Shown one piece after another: positions 19,537 to 32,592 of a stretch of 64,000 bases of DNA (the stretch's first letter is position 1; every line of letters begins with the position of its first letter). The notes below the pieces were generated by a model, which was given only the letters and a program-made list of their open reading frames with translations, was not told the DNA's origin and searched no databases. The translations under genes and the position numbers were made by a program. Source of the DNA: Rappaport israeli. GTDB lineage: Bacteria; Pseudomonadota; Gammaproteobacteria; Cardiobacteriales; Cardiobacteriaceae. The DNA lies in assembly GCF_001888055.1 (NCBI RefSeq), contig NZ_LXHZ01000018.1:1-64000 (forward strand), in the 5' to 3' direction.

Positions 19537-20934
19537 TTAGAGTAAGAGGATATTGGCTAGTCCTAAGAAGATAAAGAAGCCCCCAGAATCGGTGCAGGCG
19601 GTGATTAAAACGCTAGAGCCAAGCGCGGGGTCGCGTCCAATGCGTTGCATGATGTAAGGAATTAATACGCCCATGGCGGCGGCTAGGATGAGGTTTAGGG
19701 TCATGGCAAGCATCATAACAAAACCAAGTTTGGCAAAATCATAAAGCCACCATGTGATGAGTCCTAATACACCGCCCCAAACAATGCCGTTTAAGATGGC
19801 GATGAGAAATTCATTGAGCAACATGGTTTTGATTTGCGCCCAAGTGAAGGTTTTTTGTGCCATGGCGCGAACAATCATGGTGATGGTTTGGTTGCCTGCA
19901 TTACCGCCTAATCCTGCCACAATGGGCATGAGGGAGGCGAGGGCGACGATTTTTTCAATAGAGCCTTCAAATAATCCGATGATGCGCGAAGCTGCAAAGG
20001 CGGTGATAAGGTTGATAACAAGCCACATCCAGCGCGATTTAAAAGCATCAATTACTGGTGAGAAGATGTTTTGCACGCTACTAAAACCTGCCATGTTGAA
20101 CATGTCTTCTTCGTGTACGGCGCGCAGAACGTCAACCATTTCGCCGATGGTGAGGCGTCCAATTAGTCGTCTGTTTTCATCCACAACTGCGGCGGTGGTG
20201 AGGTCGTAGCGCTCGAAGGCGTTGGCGGCATCTTCGACGTCTTCATCAGGTGTGAAGGTGTGGATATCGGTGTTCATTACGTCGATAACGGGGGTGCTGG
20301 GGTCGTTGACGATGAGGGTGCGTAGGGCAATTGTTCCTACAAGATGGTCGCTGTCATCGACGATAAAAATTTGGTCGGTTTTAGGCGGAAGGGTGTCAAA
20401 ACGGCGAAGATAGCGCAAGACAACGCTACAGGTTACGTCGTTTCTGACTTTGATTTGGTCAAAGTCCATGAGTGAGCCGACTTGGGTGTCATCAAAAAGG
20501 CGCGCTTGGTCAAATTCTTGGCGCTCTTGTTCATCAAGGGTGGTTAGAATTTCATTTAAGACGGTGTCTTCAATATGGGGGGTGATGTCAACGAGTTCTT
20601 CGCTATCAAGATGATTGACAATGTCGATGAGTTCTTGGCGTGTGAGCGCATCAATAAGCGCTGGGCGTAGGGTTGGCGTGATTTCAATAAGGACGTAGGC
20701 GGCAACCTCACTGGGGAGTAACGACCAAAGAAGCAGGCGGTCTTCTAAAGAGAGAAATTCCAAAAGATCGGCAATATCTGCGCCATGTAAGGTGTTGAGG
20801 TAGTGGGCGAGTTCTTGGGTACGCGGGGTGGCGGGCGCGGTATCGTTATGAGGTTCTTCTTCGTGGTATTGGGCGATTAGTTCGTGGATGTGATTGAGGG
20901 TTTGTTCGAGTTGTTGGCTTTGCAATTCGCTCAT
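19537..20934 (-). CDS. mgtE: Magnesium transporter MgtE
   Basis: An inner-membrane Mg2+ channel gated by cytosolic Mg2+. Domain order is as expected: an acidic helical N domain (about residues 35-150, HGADIADLLEFL... DITPHIED), two CBS domains (about 155-275, VGTIALRTLIV; TAAVVDENRRLIGRLT), a connecting helix, and five membrane helices from about 300. The pore segments include MPIVAGLGGNAGNQTI and the TACTDSGGFF end. The length of 465 aa is standard. It is last in the minus-strand run hemB-aroE-mrp-dcd-mgtE. Confidence 0.93.
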   Translation of the reverse strand: MSELQSQQLEQTLNHIHELIAQYHEEEPHNDTAPATPRTQELAHYLNTLHGADIADLLEFLSLEDRLLLWSLLPSEVAAYVLIEITPTLRPALIDALTRQELIDIVNHLDSEELVDITPHIEDTVLNEILTTLDEQERQEFDQARLFDDTQVGSLMDFDQIKVRNDVTCSVVLRYLRRFDTLPPKTDQIFIVDDSDHLVGTIALRTLIVNDPSTPVIDVMNTDIHTFTPDEDVEDAANAFERYDLTTAAVVDENRRLIGRLTIGEMVDVLRAVHEEDMFNMAGFSSVQNIFSPVIDAFKSRWMWLVINLITAFAASRIIGLFEGSIEKIVALASLMPIVAGLGGNAGNQTITMIVRAMAQKTFTWAQIKTMLLNEFLIAILNGIVWGGVLGLITWWLYDFAKLGFVMMLAMTLNLILAAAMGVLIPYIMQRIGRDPALGSSVLITACTDSGGFFIFLGLANILLL

Positions 20935-20972
20935 GAATGCTCCTTTGTTGGTGGTTTCGGGGTCGCTGGGGA

Positions 20973-21542
20973 TTAGGTTTTAGGCAGGGTAACGCCTGTT
21001 TGTCCTTGATATTTTCCGCCACGGTCTTTATAGGAGGTGGCACAGGCTTGGTCAGACTGTAAAAAAAGCATTTGTGCGACGCCTTCATGGGCGTAGATTT
21101 TAGCAGGGAGGGTGGTGGTGTTGGAAAATTCTAGGGTAACGTGTCCTTCCCATTCGGGTTCAAGCGGGGTTACGTTGACGATAATGCCACAGCGGGCGTA
21201 GGTGGATTTGCCTAGGCAGATGGTTAAGACGTCGCGTGGAATGCGAAAGTATTCAACGGTGCGGGCGAGTGCGAAGGAGTTGGGCGGAATAATGCACACG
21301 TCAGCGTTAACGTCGACAAAGCTTTGCGGGTCAAAATTTTTGGGGTCAACAATGGCGGAGTTGATGTTGGTGAATAATTTAAATTCAGGCGCGCAACGAA
21401 CATCATAGCCGTAGCTTGAGGTGCCATAGGAGATGATTTTCTCACCGTGTGAATTTTGGCTGATAAGTTTGGGTTCAAATGGCTCTATCATGCGGTGTTG
21501 CTGTGCCATTTGGCTAATCCATAAGTCGTTTTTGATGCTCAT
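20973..21542 (-). CDS. dcd: dCTP deaminase
   Basis: Dcd deaminates dCTP to dUTP to feed dTMP synthesis. Seen: [15 protein letters not shown], the trimer/active-site segment [25 protein letters not shown] with the catalytic Glu, and C-terminal [12 protein letters not shown], the nucleotide-covering tail. Length 189 aa is typical. Gaps of 28 bp to mrp and 38 bp to mgtE suggest one transcript. Confidence 0.95.
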   Translation of the reverse strand: MSIKNDLWISQMAQQHRMIEPFEPKLISQNSHGEKIISYGTSSYGYDVRCAPEFKLFTNINSAIVDPKNFDPQSFVDVNADVCIIPPNSFALARTVEYFRIPRDVLTICLGKSTYARCGIIVNVTPLEPEWEGHVTLEFSNTTTLPAKIYAHEGVAQMLFLQSDQACATSYKDRGGKYQGQTGVTLPKT

Positions 21543-21570
21543 GTAAGATCCTTCTGTTCTTTAGATTAGG

Positions 21571-22624
21571 TTAATGTTCGATGACGATTTTTGGGAAGAT
21601 AGATTTGGGGTTTTGCTGTTGTTTGGCAAGGTCTAGGGTTAGGCGGGCGGCAATATGGCGGTAGTGTGTGGCAATATCGCTATCAGGATGGGAGAGAACG
21701 ATTGGTGTGCCAAGGTCGGCTTGTTCGCGAATGCGTTTGTCTAGCGCTAAGGTGCCAAGTAGGGCAAGGTTGTATTCTTGGGCAAGCGCTTGGGCGCCTT
21801 GTGTGCCAAAAATGGCTTCTTCATGTCCGCAGTGGCTACAACGATAACTGCTCATGTTTTCAATAATGCCAAGGACGTTGATGGCGACTTTGTCAAATAG
21901 GGTTTTGGCTTTGCGTGCATCGATTAAGGCGATATCTTGCGGAGTGCTCACTAGGATTGCGCACTAACGGGGATTTGTTGTGAGAGGGTGAGTTGGATAT
22001 CGCCTGTGCCAGGGGGGAGGTCGAAAATCAGATAATCAAGATCTTGCCAGTGGCATTCACGCAATAGTTGCAGCAGGGTTTGAGTGACCATAGGTCCACG
22101 CCAAATCATGGCGGTATTTTCATCGACTAAATCTGCCATGGAGAGTGTTTGTAGACCATGGCGGACAATGGGTTGCATGGTTTTACCATCTAGCGATTGT
22201 GGATATTGTGCGCCTCCTAGCATGCGCGCTTGGCTGGGCCCGTAAATATCGGCATCTAGTAATCCAACGTTTGCGCCTTGTTGTTGGAGGGCGCAGGCGA
22301 GGTTGGTGGCAACGGTGGATTTGCCAACGCCTCCTTTGCCTGAAGCAATGGCGATGATGTTTTTGACGTTTTTTAAGGGGCGCAACCCAGTTTGGACGCG
22401 ATGAATGGCAACGCTGCTGTTAAATTCAATGCGATAGTTGCAAAGCCGTGTTGATGAAGATGCGCGTTTAAGAGGTTCTGCCAGCGCGCATGTTCACTAT
22501 CTAGGCGATAGTTAAGATGAAGAGTAAGGCGCTTTTCTTTTTCTTTGATTTGAGAGACTTCGGCAAAGGGGTAGCGCTCAAGCTGAGGGTCAAAAAATTG
22601 TTGGATGCATTGGTGTAAGGTCAT
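21571..22624 (-). CDS. mrp: Iron-sulfur cluster carrier protein Mrp/ApbC, two frameshifts
   Basis: A P-loop ATPase that carries and delivers Fe-S clusters. Three fragments belong together: an N-terminal MIP18-like domain (from ATG 22624), the ATPase core with the deviant Walker A SGKGGVGKSTVATNLA and DADIYGPSQARMLGG, and the C-terminal part with ENMSSYRCSHCGHEE, whose CxxC binds the bridging cluster. One T (minus strand) is missing at 22422-22424 and one G near 21962. Restoring them gives continuous NSSVAIHRVQTGL and IPVSGAILVSTPQD. A raw ATG 21951 start for the last piece is spurious. Confidence 0.88.
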
Positions 22625-22665
22625 AATTTATCCCGAATTAGAACGATGAAGAAATTTATCCCGAA

Positions 22666-22680
<15 letters not shown>
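22625..22680. repeat. Perfect 28-bp tandem duplication at the aroE-mrp junction
   Basis: The unit at 22625-22652 is repeated exactly at 22653-22680. The second copy contains the aroE stop and last codons (minus strand). The first copy lies between that stop and the mrp start codon at 22622-22624. Looks like a recent replication slip. Confidence 0.9.
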
Positions 22681-24524
<1,844 letters not shown>

Positions 24525-24578
24525 CTAGGCGCTGAGTAAGGATTACCGATAAGAAAAAATCATGATGAAAAATGGTCT

Positions 24579-24584
24579 TATAAT
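24579..24584 (+). promoter_or_regulatory. Perfect -10 hexamer (TATAAT) upstream of dsbA
   Basis: TATAAT lies 45 bp before the dsbA ATG. No convincing -35 is seen 16-18 bp upstream, where the sequence is an A-rich tract that could act as an UP-like element. Confidence 0.4.
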
Positions 24585-24628
24585 GCGCGGGTTTTTGATT
24601 GAAAAATGGAAAATCCAAAGGAGTATTT

Positions 24629-25246
24629 ATGTTGCGTCGTGTTGGTTTATTGTCTGCTGTGTTGGCGTGTTTGTTGCCAGTGGTGGCACAAGCTCAGTTA
24701 AAATATCAAGAAGGTGTTGATTACACTATATTAGAAACATCGATTGATGAAGCTAAATCCCCAAAAGTTATCGAGTTTTTTTGGTATGGTTGTCCACATT
24801 GTTACACGGTGTCTGAGCCATTTGACCAGTGGATTGAATCTGATAAACCTGAAAGCATTGAAGTAGAAAAAGTGCCTGCAATTCCAAGTGATCGTTGGAA
24901 ACCAGCTGCGCAATTGTTTTATACCGCTGAGCAGTTGGGATTAGATGCCGATAAAGAAATTTTTGATGCCATTCATAAAAATAATAACAATGCTTTAGTG
25001 TTTAATGAAAAAGCGATGGCGCAGTTTTTGGATAAAAAATTTAGTGTCAGTTCAGAAGATTTTACTAAGGCATGGAATTCGTTTGCAGTTCAGCAAAAAT
25101 TAAAGCGCGCGGAAGATTTATTTGCACAGGCGCGGTTAACTGGCGTGCCTGTGTTTGTTGTTAATGGGCAATATCAAGTTGAGAATGGCGGTGATTTGCA
25201 AAGAAAATTTGATTTACTAACCTATTTGGCACAGTATAAAAAATAA
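24629..25246 (+). CDS. dsbA: Thiol:disulfide interchange protein DsbA
   Basis: A periplasmic oxidase that introduces disulfide bonds, re-oxidised by DsbB. ATG 24629 follows AAAGGAG and opens a clear signal peptide (LLSAVLACLLPVVAQAQ). The thioredoxin-fold active site is FFWYGCPHCYT (CPHC), and the cis-proline loop is RLTGVPVFVVNG. The upstream TTG at 24599 would add ten residues before the signal peptide and is rejected. The gene ends 24 bp before a strong terminator and is monocistronic. Confidence 0.93.
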   Translation: MLRRVGLLSAVLACLLPVVAQAQLKYQEGVDYTILETSIDEAKSPKVIEFFWYGCPHCYTVSEPFDQWIESDKPESIEVEKVPAIPSDRWKPAAQLFYTAEQLGLDADKEIFDAIHKNNNNALVFNEKAMAQFLDKKFSVSSEDFTKAWNSFAVQQKLKRAEDLFAQARLTGVPVFVVNGQYQVENGGDLQRKFDLLTYLAQYKK

Positions 25247-25270
25247 GTTTTTGTTACTTTTTCCTACGTT

Positions 25271-25297
25271 AACCGCTCGCTAGGGCGGTTTTTTTTA
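25271..25297 (+). terminator. Rho-independent terminator after dsbA
   Basis: AACCGC (25271-25276) pairs with GCGGTT (25285-25290) around an 8-base loop, followed by a long T-run (25289-25297). Confidence 0.8.
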
Positions 25298-25368
25298 TCC
25301 AGATGTCTGCAATGCCCACTTTTAGAAAATATGCCATAATGCTGAGTCCATTAATTTAAGGAGGCTTT

Positions 25369-27591
25369 ATGAGCAAGCAGACCATTGTTTATACCCATAC
25401 AGATGAAGCGCCTGCGTTGGCGACGCGTTCTTTTTTACCGATTGCGCGTGCATTTGTTAGTCAAGCAAATGTGGATTTTAAGATTGCAGATATTTCTTTA
25501 GCTGGACGGGTTCTGGCAACTTTTTCAAAATTTTTAGAAGAAAATCAAAAAATTGAAGATGATTTGGTGCGATTGGGGGAGTGGGTTAATGCACCTGAAG
25601 CTAATATTATTAAGTTGCCTAATATTAGCGCGTCTATGCCCCAGCTAAAAGCGACTATTGCTGAGTTGCAAAAGAAGGGCTACGCGCTACCAGATTATCC
25701 TGAAAATCCTCAATCTGAGGCAGAACAAGAGATCAAGGCGCTTTATGACCGCGTTAAAGGGAGTGCGGTTAATCCTGTGTTGCGTGAGGGGAATTCGGAT
25801 AGACGTGCGCCAAAGGCGGTGAAGAATTTTGCTAAAAAATATCCTCACAGTATGGGGGAGTGGACAAAAGACAGTCGTTCGCATGTGGCAACGATGCAAT
25901 CAGGGGATTTTTTCCATAATGAGCAATCTTTGACGCTGGATAAGCCGACTAAGGTTCGTTTTGTGTTGACAGATAATGCGGGGAAATCGCAGGAGTTGCG
26001 TGCGCCTTTGCAGTTAGAGGAAGGGGAAATTATTGATGCCACGTTTTTAAGTCAAAATGCTTTGGTGGATTTTTTAAAGGCGCAGATTGAAGACGCTAAA
26101 GCGCAAAATGTGTTGTTTTCTCTACATTTGAAGGCAACGATGATGAAGGTTTCTGACCCGATTATTTTTGGACATGCGGTACGGGTATTTTTTGCCCCAG
26201 TATTTGAGCAATATGGTGATGTACTTGCCCAAGCTGGAATTAATGCCAATGATGGTTTGGGTCAGTTGCTCAATGCTTTGGCGCAATTAGATGAGGATAC
26301 GCGGGCTCAAATTGAGCAAGCCATTGAGAAGACATATGTGCAACGTCCTGATTTGGCGATGGTTGATAGTGATAAAGGGATTACGAATTTGCATGTGCCA
26401 AGTGATGTGATTGTCGATGCCTCTATGCCAGCGATGATTCGTAACTCTGGGCAGATGTGGGATAAGGAAGGGAAAACGCAGGATACTAAAGCGGTTATTC
26501 CTGATAGTAGTTATGCTGGAGTTTATCAGGCGGTGATTGAGTTTTGCCGTGAGCATGGGGCGTTTGACCCTGCAACGATGGGGTCGGTGCCTAATGTGGG
26601 ATTGATGGCGAAAAAGGCGGAGGAGTATGGTTCGCATGATAAGACGTTCTCTATTCCTTTTGCAGGTAAGATGGAAATTATTGCAGAAGATGGGAAGGTT
26701 TTGACTTCGCATGAGGTGGAGAAAGGCGATATTTGGCGGGCTTGCCAAACCAAAGATGCTCCTGTGAAAGATTGGGTGGAGCTGGCGGTGCGGCGTGCGC
26801 GTTTAAGTTCAACGCCAGCAATTTTTTGGTTAGATGAAAAACGTCCGCATGATGCGCAACTGATTGCTAAGGTTAGGCGTTATTTGAGTGAATTGGATTT
26901 GCAGGCGTTAGAAATTGATATTTTACCGCCTGAGCAGGCGTGTTTGCGTAGTCTTGAGCGGATGAAAGCTGGTAAGGATACGATTTCGGTATCAGGTAAT
27001 GTGCTTCGGGATTATTTAACAGATTTATTCCCCATTTTGGAATTAGGGACGAGTGCGAAGATGTTATCGATTGTGCCTTTGATGAACGGAGGGGGATTAT
27101 TTGAAACTGGAGCAGGTGGTTCTGCGCCAAAACATGTGCAGCAGTTTGTGGAGGAAAATCATCTGCGTTGGGATAGTTTGGGAGAGTTTTTAGCGCTTAC
27201 GGTGTCTTTAGAGCATTTGGCGCAAACGACGGGTAATGATAAAGCTGAAATTCTTGCGCAGGCGCTTGACCAAGCTATTGAGGCGTTATTGCTTAACAAT
27301 CAATCGCCTAAGCGTAAAGCAGGCGAGTTGGATAATCGGGGTAGCCATTTTTATTTGGCTTTGCACTGGGCAAAAGCGTTGGCAGAGCAAAATAAAGATT
27401 CGGCGCTCCAACAGAGTTTTGCTCAATTAGCGCAGGATTTGGCGGATAATGAGCAAAAAATCGTACAAGAATTGAGCGAGAAAGCGGGGGAGTCTGTAGA
27501 TTTAGGCGGTTATTATGCGCCTGATGAGTCGTTAGCGCGCAAAGCGATGCGCCCGAGTAAAACGCTTAATGCATTGATTGAAGCGCTCTAA
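25369..27591 (+). CDS. icd: NADP+-dependent isocitrate dehydrogenase, monomeric type
   Basis: TCA-cycle enzyme converting isocitrate to 2-oxoglutarate and CO2. The 740-aa length and the start ([23 protein letters not shown]) are those of the monomeric (IDH-II) class, unrelated in length to the dimeric E. coli enzyme. The substrate/metal regions ([52 protein letters not shown]) are intact. TTAAGGAGG is an ideal ribosome site before ATG 25369. Monocistronic: terminators lie before (25271-25297) and after (27670-27705). Confidence 0.95.
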   Translation: MSKQTIVYTHTDEAPALATRSFLPIARAFVSQANVDFKIADISLAGRVLATFSKFLEENQKIEDDLVRLGEWVNAPEANIIKLPNISASMPQLKATIAELQKKGYALPDYPENPQSEAEQEIKALYDRVKGSAVNPVLREGNSDRRAPKAVKNFAKKYPHSMGEWTKDSRSHVATMQSGDFFHNEQSLTLDKPTKVRFVLTDNAGKSQELRAPLQLEEGEIIDATFLSQNALVDFLKAQIEDAKAQNVLFSLHLKATMMKVSDPIIFGHAVRVFFAPVFEQYGDVLAQAGINANDGLGQLLNALAQLDEDTRAQIEQAIEKTYVQRPDLAMVDSDKGITNLHVPSDVIVDASMPAMIRNSGQMWDKEGKTQDTKAVIPDSSYAGVYQAVIEFCREHGAFDPATMGSVPNVGLMAKKAEEYGSHDKTFSIPFAGKMEIIAEDGKVLTSHEVEKGDIWRACQTKDAPVKDWVELAVRRARLSSTPAIFWLDEKRPHDAQLIAKVRRYLSELDLQALEIDILPPEQACLRSLERMKAGKDTISVSGNVLRDYLTDLFPILELGTSAKMLSIVPLMNGGGLFETGAGGSAPKHVQQFVEENHLRWDSLGEFLALTVSLEHLAQTTGNDKAEILAQALDQAIEALLLNNQSPKRKAGELDNRGSHFYLALHWAKALAEQNKDSALQQSFAQLAQDLADNEQKIVQELSEKAGESVDLGGYYAPDESLARKAMRPSKTLNALIEAL

Positions 27592-27597
27592 GATTTT

Positions 27598-27647
27598 CCC
27601 TAATAGTTTTATGCCTTTAGCTTTGCTGGCGATAAAACTCTTTAGGG
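27598..27647. repeat. Long imperfect inverted repeat after icd
   Basis: CCCTAA-TAGTTTTAT-GCC (27598-27615) is complementary, with two small bulges, to GGC-GATAAAACTC-TTTAGGG (27628-27647) around a 12-base loop. It lacks a T-run. A separate T-tailed hairpin follows at 27670-27705. It could stabilise the icd mRNA 3' end. Confidence 0.5.
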
Positions 27648-27669
27648 TGTGTCAATAACGGTATTTTGA

Positions 27670-27705
27670 GGGCGTTTATATCTTTGGGTGCAAACGCTCT
27701 TTTTT
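27670..27705 (+). terminator. Rho-independent terminator between icd and fadD
   Basis: GGGCGTTT (27670-27677) pairs with AAACGCTC (27692-27699) around a 14-base loop, followed by TTTTTT to 27705. Confidence 0.6.
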
Positions 27706-27760
27706 ATGATTTGAATTTTTATGATTTAAATGGGATGTTAAAACAATAGGGGAGTTTTTG

Positions 27761-29477
27761 ATGAGCAAGACAATTCAACAGCCGTGGCTTGCCAGTTATC
27801 CAGAAGATGTGCCAGAAGAAATTGAGCTGAAATACGCTAATTTGGCGGTGTTTTTAGAGGATTTATTTGCCCGTTATGCAGAGTTGCCCGCCTTTACGAG
27901 TATGGGGAAGACGCTTAGTTTTGCTGAGATAGGGGAGCGGGCGCGGGCTTTTGCAACGTATTTGCAACAAGATTTGGGAATGTCTAAGGGGGCGCGGTTG
28001 GCGATTATGTTGCCTAATATCGCGCAATTTCCTGTGGTGTTTTATGCTTGCTTGTTATCTGGGGTTGAGGTGGTGAATGTTAATCCGCTTTATACCGCCA
28101 GTGAATTAGAGCAACAGTTGGCAGATAGTGAGGCGCACGCTATTGTGGTTGCAGAAAATTTTTCTAAAACGCTTGGGAAGGTGCGAAAGCGCTTGCCACA
28201 TTTACAGCAGGTGGTGTTAACGGGTGTTGGTGATGAGTTGGGCGGGGTGAAGGGTTTGGCGGTTAACTGGTGGTTGCGTTATGTAAAAAAGGCGGCAGAT
28301 AGGAAGGCGCTTGAGGGCGCGGTGGATTATAAGGAGGCGCTCAAGCGCGGACGGAGGTTGCAATTTGTTGCGCCTGATTTGGCGTTGGAGGATGTGGCGA
28401 TGTTGCAATATACAGGGGGGACGACTGGAACGCCAAAAGGCGCGATGCTTACACACCGCAATTTATTAGCCAATATTGCGCAGATTGATGTATGGATTGG
28501 GCAGCGCATTACAGAGCCTTCTTTAGTGCTGGTAACGGCGTTGCCACTGTATCATGTGTTTTGTTGTAGTGTGAATTTGTTGTGTTTTCCTAATCGGGCG
28601 ATGCATTCGCTACTTATTGCTAATCCGCGCGATATGCGTGGGTTTGTAAAGACGTTGCGTCGTTATCCGTTTGCGGTGATGACGGTGGTTAATACGTTAT
28701 TAAAAGGGCTTTTGCAGGTGCCTGAATTTGAGAAGTTGGATTTTTCTTCGTTGCGTTTTGTTGTCTCTGGTGGGATGGCGCTTGCGCCTAAGGTGGCAAA
28801 TCGCTGGCAAGAGGTTACGGGGAATGTCATTATTGAGGGATATGGGTTAACGGAAACAGCGCCGTTGTTGACGGTTAATTTGCTAGAAAATGAACACTAT
28901 ACTGACGGCATTGGCTATCCTGTGCCAAGTACGGTATTGAGTTTGCGCGATGAGGCGGGTGAGGTGGTGGCAAATGGTGAGGCGGGCGAAATTTGGGTGA
29001 AAGGACCTCAGGTGATGAAAGGATATTGGCGACAAGCAGAGGAAAATGAGCGCGCTTTTAGCGCTGATGGGTGGTTTAAAACAGGAGATGTGGGGGTGAT
29101 GTCTGAGACGGGGGTTTGTGCGCTTGGTTGACCGCAAAAAGCGCTTGATTGTGGTATCAGGGTTTAATGTTTATCCCAGTGAGGTGGAGCGGGTGCTGGC
29201 AGAGGATGGGAAGGTTGCCGAGGTGGCGTGTGTGGGGTGTGAAGATGAGGATAGTGGTGAGCGCGTGGTGGCGGTTGTGGTGTTAAAAGAACAAGAGGCG
29301 CAAGCGCAAGCAAAAGCGCGTTTGCAGGAGTTGGCGAAGGCGCAATTAACGAGCTATAAGCGCCCAAAAAACTATTTGTTTGTTGAGGCGTTGCCTAAAT
29401 CAGCGGTGGGGAAGGTGTTGTATCAGCAGTTGGTTGAAATGGCTGAACAAGAAGATAGAGAGACAAAAGAGCGTTAG
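27761..29477 (+). CDS. fadD: Long-chain-fatty-acid--CoA ligase (frameshift at 29110-29114)
   Basis: An AMP-forming ligase that activates fatty acids as acyl-CoA. Seen: P-loop-like YTGGTTGTPKGAMLTHRN; the GYGLTETAPL motif; and GWFKTGDVG. The frame ends early at 29131. Removing one G from the G5 run at 29110-29114 gives continuous GFVRLVDRKKRLIVVSGFNVYPSEVE, the fatty-acyl-CoA synthetase signature, through to the catalytic Lys (PKSAVGKVLYQQL) and stop 29477. This is one of the few cases where the indel is an extra base. ATG 27761 follows AGGGGAG. It is convergent with rep, 3 bp away. Confidence 0.92.
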
Positions 29478-29480
29478 TTT

Positions 29481-31477
29481 TTATGGGTCTTCGTTGAGTA
29501 TGGCGTAGAGGCTTTGGAAAAAATCTTGGTCTTCTTGCATGGTTTGTGTGTCGCTTTTGGGCGCTGAGCCGTCTTGCCAGTCAACGCCTTCGCGCGGGAG
29601 TTCTTCTAAAAACGGCTGGGTTCGCTGTCTTGCCAGTCGCTGCCGCGTTTGCGTTTGCGTGCATAGGAGAGGGTTACGCGATTTTTCGCGCGGGTCATGC
29701 CAACATAAAGCAGGCGGCGCTCTTCTTCTATGCCATGGGCATCTAAAAGACTGTTGCTGTGGGGGAGGAGGTCTTCTTCTACGCCTGCAATGTAGACGTA
29801 GGGGAATTCAAGCCCTTTAGCAGAGTGTAGGGTCATGAGTTCGACGGCATCGCTTTTATCTTCTTGTTTATCAAGGATATCTAAGAGCATGAGGTGTTGC
29901 ATGACTTGGTTTAAGCTTTGATAACGTTCATCTTCGCCGAGCTTTTTAAACCAGCTTTTTAGGTGGGCAAGGCGTTGTTGGCGTTTTTCGATTTTTTTGG
30001 GTTGTTTGTGTAGTTCAAAGAGATGGTCGTTGTAGTCGATGTCGTCGATGATGCGGGTGAGGAGTTCGGCTGGGGGTTCGTCTTCGGCAAGTTGTTGCAG
30101 GTTGGTTATCCAATTGGCGAACTGTTGTAGGTTTTTTTGCGCTTTGGCGTTTAGGTGTTGCTGTAGTCCAAATTCATTACAGGCTTGCAAGAGGGGGATT
30201 TGGCGTTTTGCGGCATAGTCGCCAAGTTTGCTGACGGTGCTGGTGCCAATTTCGCGCTTGGGGACATTGCAGATGCGCAAAAAGGCGGTGTCGTCCTCGG
30301 GGTTGTTGATTAGGCGTAGGTAGCTGATGAGGTCTCTGATTTCGCTATGTGCAAAAAAGCTGGTGCCGCCTGAGAGGCGGTAGGGGATGTTTAGGGTGCG
30401 GAGGTGTTCTTCAAAGATGCGTGCTTGAAAATTGCTACGATAGAGTATGGCAAAGGCGCTGGCTGGGAGGTTTTTGTGTAGTTTGGTGGAATAGAGGTCG
30501 CTGACGATTTGCTCTGCTTCGGCGTGGTCGTTTTTGGCGCTAAGGACGACTACGCCTTCGCCGTCGTGTAGGTCTGACCAGAGTTTTTTATCCACTAGAT
30601 GCGGGTTGTTGGCTATTAGTTGGTTGGCAGCGGTGAGGATGCGCATATCACAACGATAATTTTGCTCAAGCATGATGGTTTTAAGGCGGGGGTAATCTTG
30701 ATGAAGGTGGCGAATGTTTTCAGGTTGGGCGCCACGCCAAGCATAGATGGATTGGTCATCATCGCCTACAGCGGTAAAGGCTTCGGCTTGTCCTGTGAGT
30801 AGGCGGATGAGTTGGTATTGGCAGGCGTTGGTGTCTTGATATTCATCAATTAGCAGATAGCGAATTTGCTGCTGCCAGCGGTTGCGGATTTCGCTATGGG
30901 TGGAGAGTAGTTGTAGGGGTTTTAATAGGAGGTCATCAAAATCAACGGCGTTGTAGGCGCTTAGTTGGGTTTGGTAGTGCTGATAAAGGGTGGCGCTTTG
31001 GATTTGCTGTTGGTCTTTGGCTAGCGCTAGTGCTTGCTCAGGGGAAATGTTGGCATTTTTATAGGCGCTGATGGTGTTTTGTAGCTGTTGGGTGTAGGCG
31101 TCATCTTCGCTTTTGCTTAGGCTTTTGATGAGATTTTGGCTGTCTTTGCTGTCAAAAATGGTGAAATTTGGGCGTAGTCCTGCGCTTTGGTGTTCTTTTA
31201 AAAGAAAATCAAGTCCGAGGCGGTGGAAGGTGGAGATGTGTAGACCGCGCGCTTGTTTGCCAAGGCGCTTTTTAACGCGTGTCTGCATTTCTTTTGCCGC
31301 TTTGTTGGTGAAGGTAACGGCGTAGATGTTTTTGGGGTTTAGGTGGGCTTTTTCGATAAGGTAGGCAATTTTTTGCGTAATCACGCCTGTCTTACCTGAG
31401 CCTGCGCCTGCAACGACGAGTAAGGGACCATCTAGATAGGTTACGGCTTGATGTTGTTGGGGGTTTAGTGTGTGCAT
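29481..31477 (-). CDS. rep: ATP-dependent DNA helicase Rep (frameshift near the C-terminus)
   Basis: An SF1A 3'-5' helicase that helps the replisome pass obstacles. Seen: Walker A VVAGAGSGKTGVI; motif Ia VTFTNKAAKEM; motif II LLIDEYQDTNA; motif III VGDDDQSIYAWRGA; motif IV QNYRC; motif V LMTLHSAKGLEFPYVYI; and motif VI EERRLLYVGMTRAK. The raw frame stops at 29606. One base added to the A5 run at 29608-29612 extends it by about 42 residues in an acidic tail (FLEELPREGVDWQDG...) to 29481. It is divergent from tas. Confidence 0.93.
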
Positions 31478-31545
31478 GGCGATTTCAGGGGTTGGTTTTG
31501 TGGTAGCATGGCGTTTTTGAGCGCGCTAAAAAAGGGGGCTATTTT

Positions 31546-32591
31546 ATGGATTTTTCACGTTTAGGACAAACCGATATTCAAGTAAGTAAGATTTGTTTGG
31601 GGTCGATGACTTGGGGGGAGCAAAATACGCTTGAACAGGCGCATGAGCAGTTGGATTATGCATTTTCGCGTGGGGTGAATTTTATTGATACCGCGGAGAT
31701 GTATCCTGTCCCGCCTAAGGCGCAGACTTATGCGCGCACGGAGGAAATTATTGGGGCATGGCTTGTTGGGCGTAAGAGAGAGGAGGTGATATTGGCGTCA
31801 AAAGTTGCTGGTCCTGAGCGCCAATCAGGGTCGATGCAATATATTCGGGGTGGGACGCGGTTGTCCGCTAAGCAGATTATTGAGGCGTGTGAGGCGAGTT
31901 TACGGCGGCTAAAAACAGATTATTTGGATTTGTATCAGTTGCATTGGCCAGAGCGCGCGGTAAATTTTTTGGGCGTTTGGGAATGAGTGCTTTGGCTGAC
32001 CGTGAGGATTGTGTGGCGTTGGAGGAGAGTGTGCAAGCGCTGTCGTTGCTTCAGGAGCAGGGTAAGATTCGCTATTTTGGGTTGTCCAATGAAACGCCTT
32101 GGGGGGTGATGCATTGCTTGGCGCTTGCGCGTGAGAAGGGGATGGCGCGGGTGCAGTCGGTGCAAAATCCTTATAGTTTGCTCAATCGTAGTTATGAGGT
32201 GGGGCTTTCTGAGGTGGGGTTGCGTGAGAAGGTGGGATTGTTGGCGTATTCGCCGTTGGCATTTGGTGTGCTCACTGGGAAATATCGTAAAAAACCTTGG
32301 CCTGAAGAGGGGCGGTTAACGCTGTATTCTCGATTTAGTCGCTACACGAATAAGCAGGCGTTTTTAGCAGTGGAGCGCTACGCAGAGATTGCTCAGCAGG
32401 CGGGATTGAGTTTGACGACTCTGGCGTTGGCGTTTGTTAATCAACGGGATTTTGTTTGTAGCAATATTATCGGCGCTACGACTATGGCGCAGTTAAAGGA
32501 AAATATTGATAGCGTAACTGTGCGTCTAAGTGAGCAGACGCTTGAGGCGATTGATGCGGTACATGCTGAGATTTCTAATCCTTGTCCATAG
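31546..32591 (+). CDS. tas: Aldo/keto reductase Tas (frameshift at 31965-31970)
   Basis: An NADP(H)-dependent oxidoreductase of the aldo/keto reductase superfamily, closest by recalled sequence to E. coli Tas. Seen: LGSMTWGEQN; the catalytic Asp-Tyr region NFIDTAEMYPVPP; the catalytic Lys in ILASKVAGP; the His in DYLDLYQLHWPER; and the cofactor end NIIGATTMAQLKENI. The frame breaks in the T6 run at 31965-31970; a seventh T gives AVNFFGRLGMSAL and joins the halves. Tas was first linked to tyrosine prototrophy; its natural substrate is unclear. It is divergent from rep. Confidence 0.9.
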
Positions 32592-32592
32592 G

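Noticed and set aside
21571-21951. Separate small gene starting at 21951
   Set aside because: It is the C-terminal part of mrp; one missing G near 21962 explains the break.
26287-26748. 153-codon minus-strand ORF inside icd
   Set aside because: It lies wholly within a well-supported gene, has no ribosome site, and its His/Arg-rich product is typical of antisense frames.
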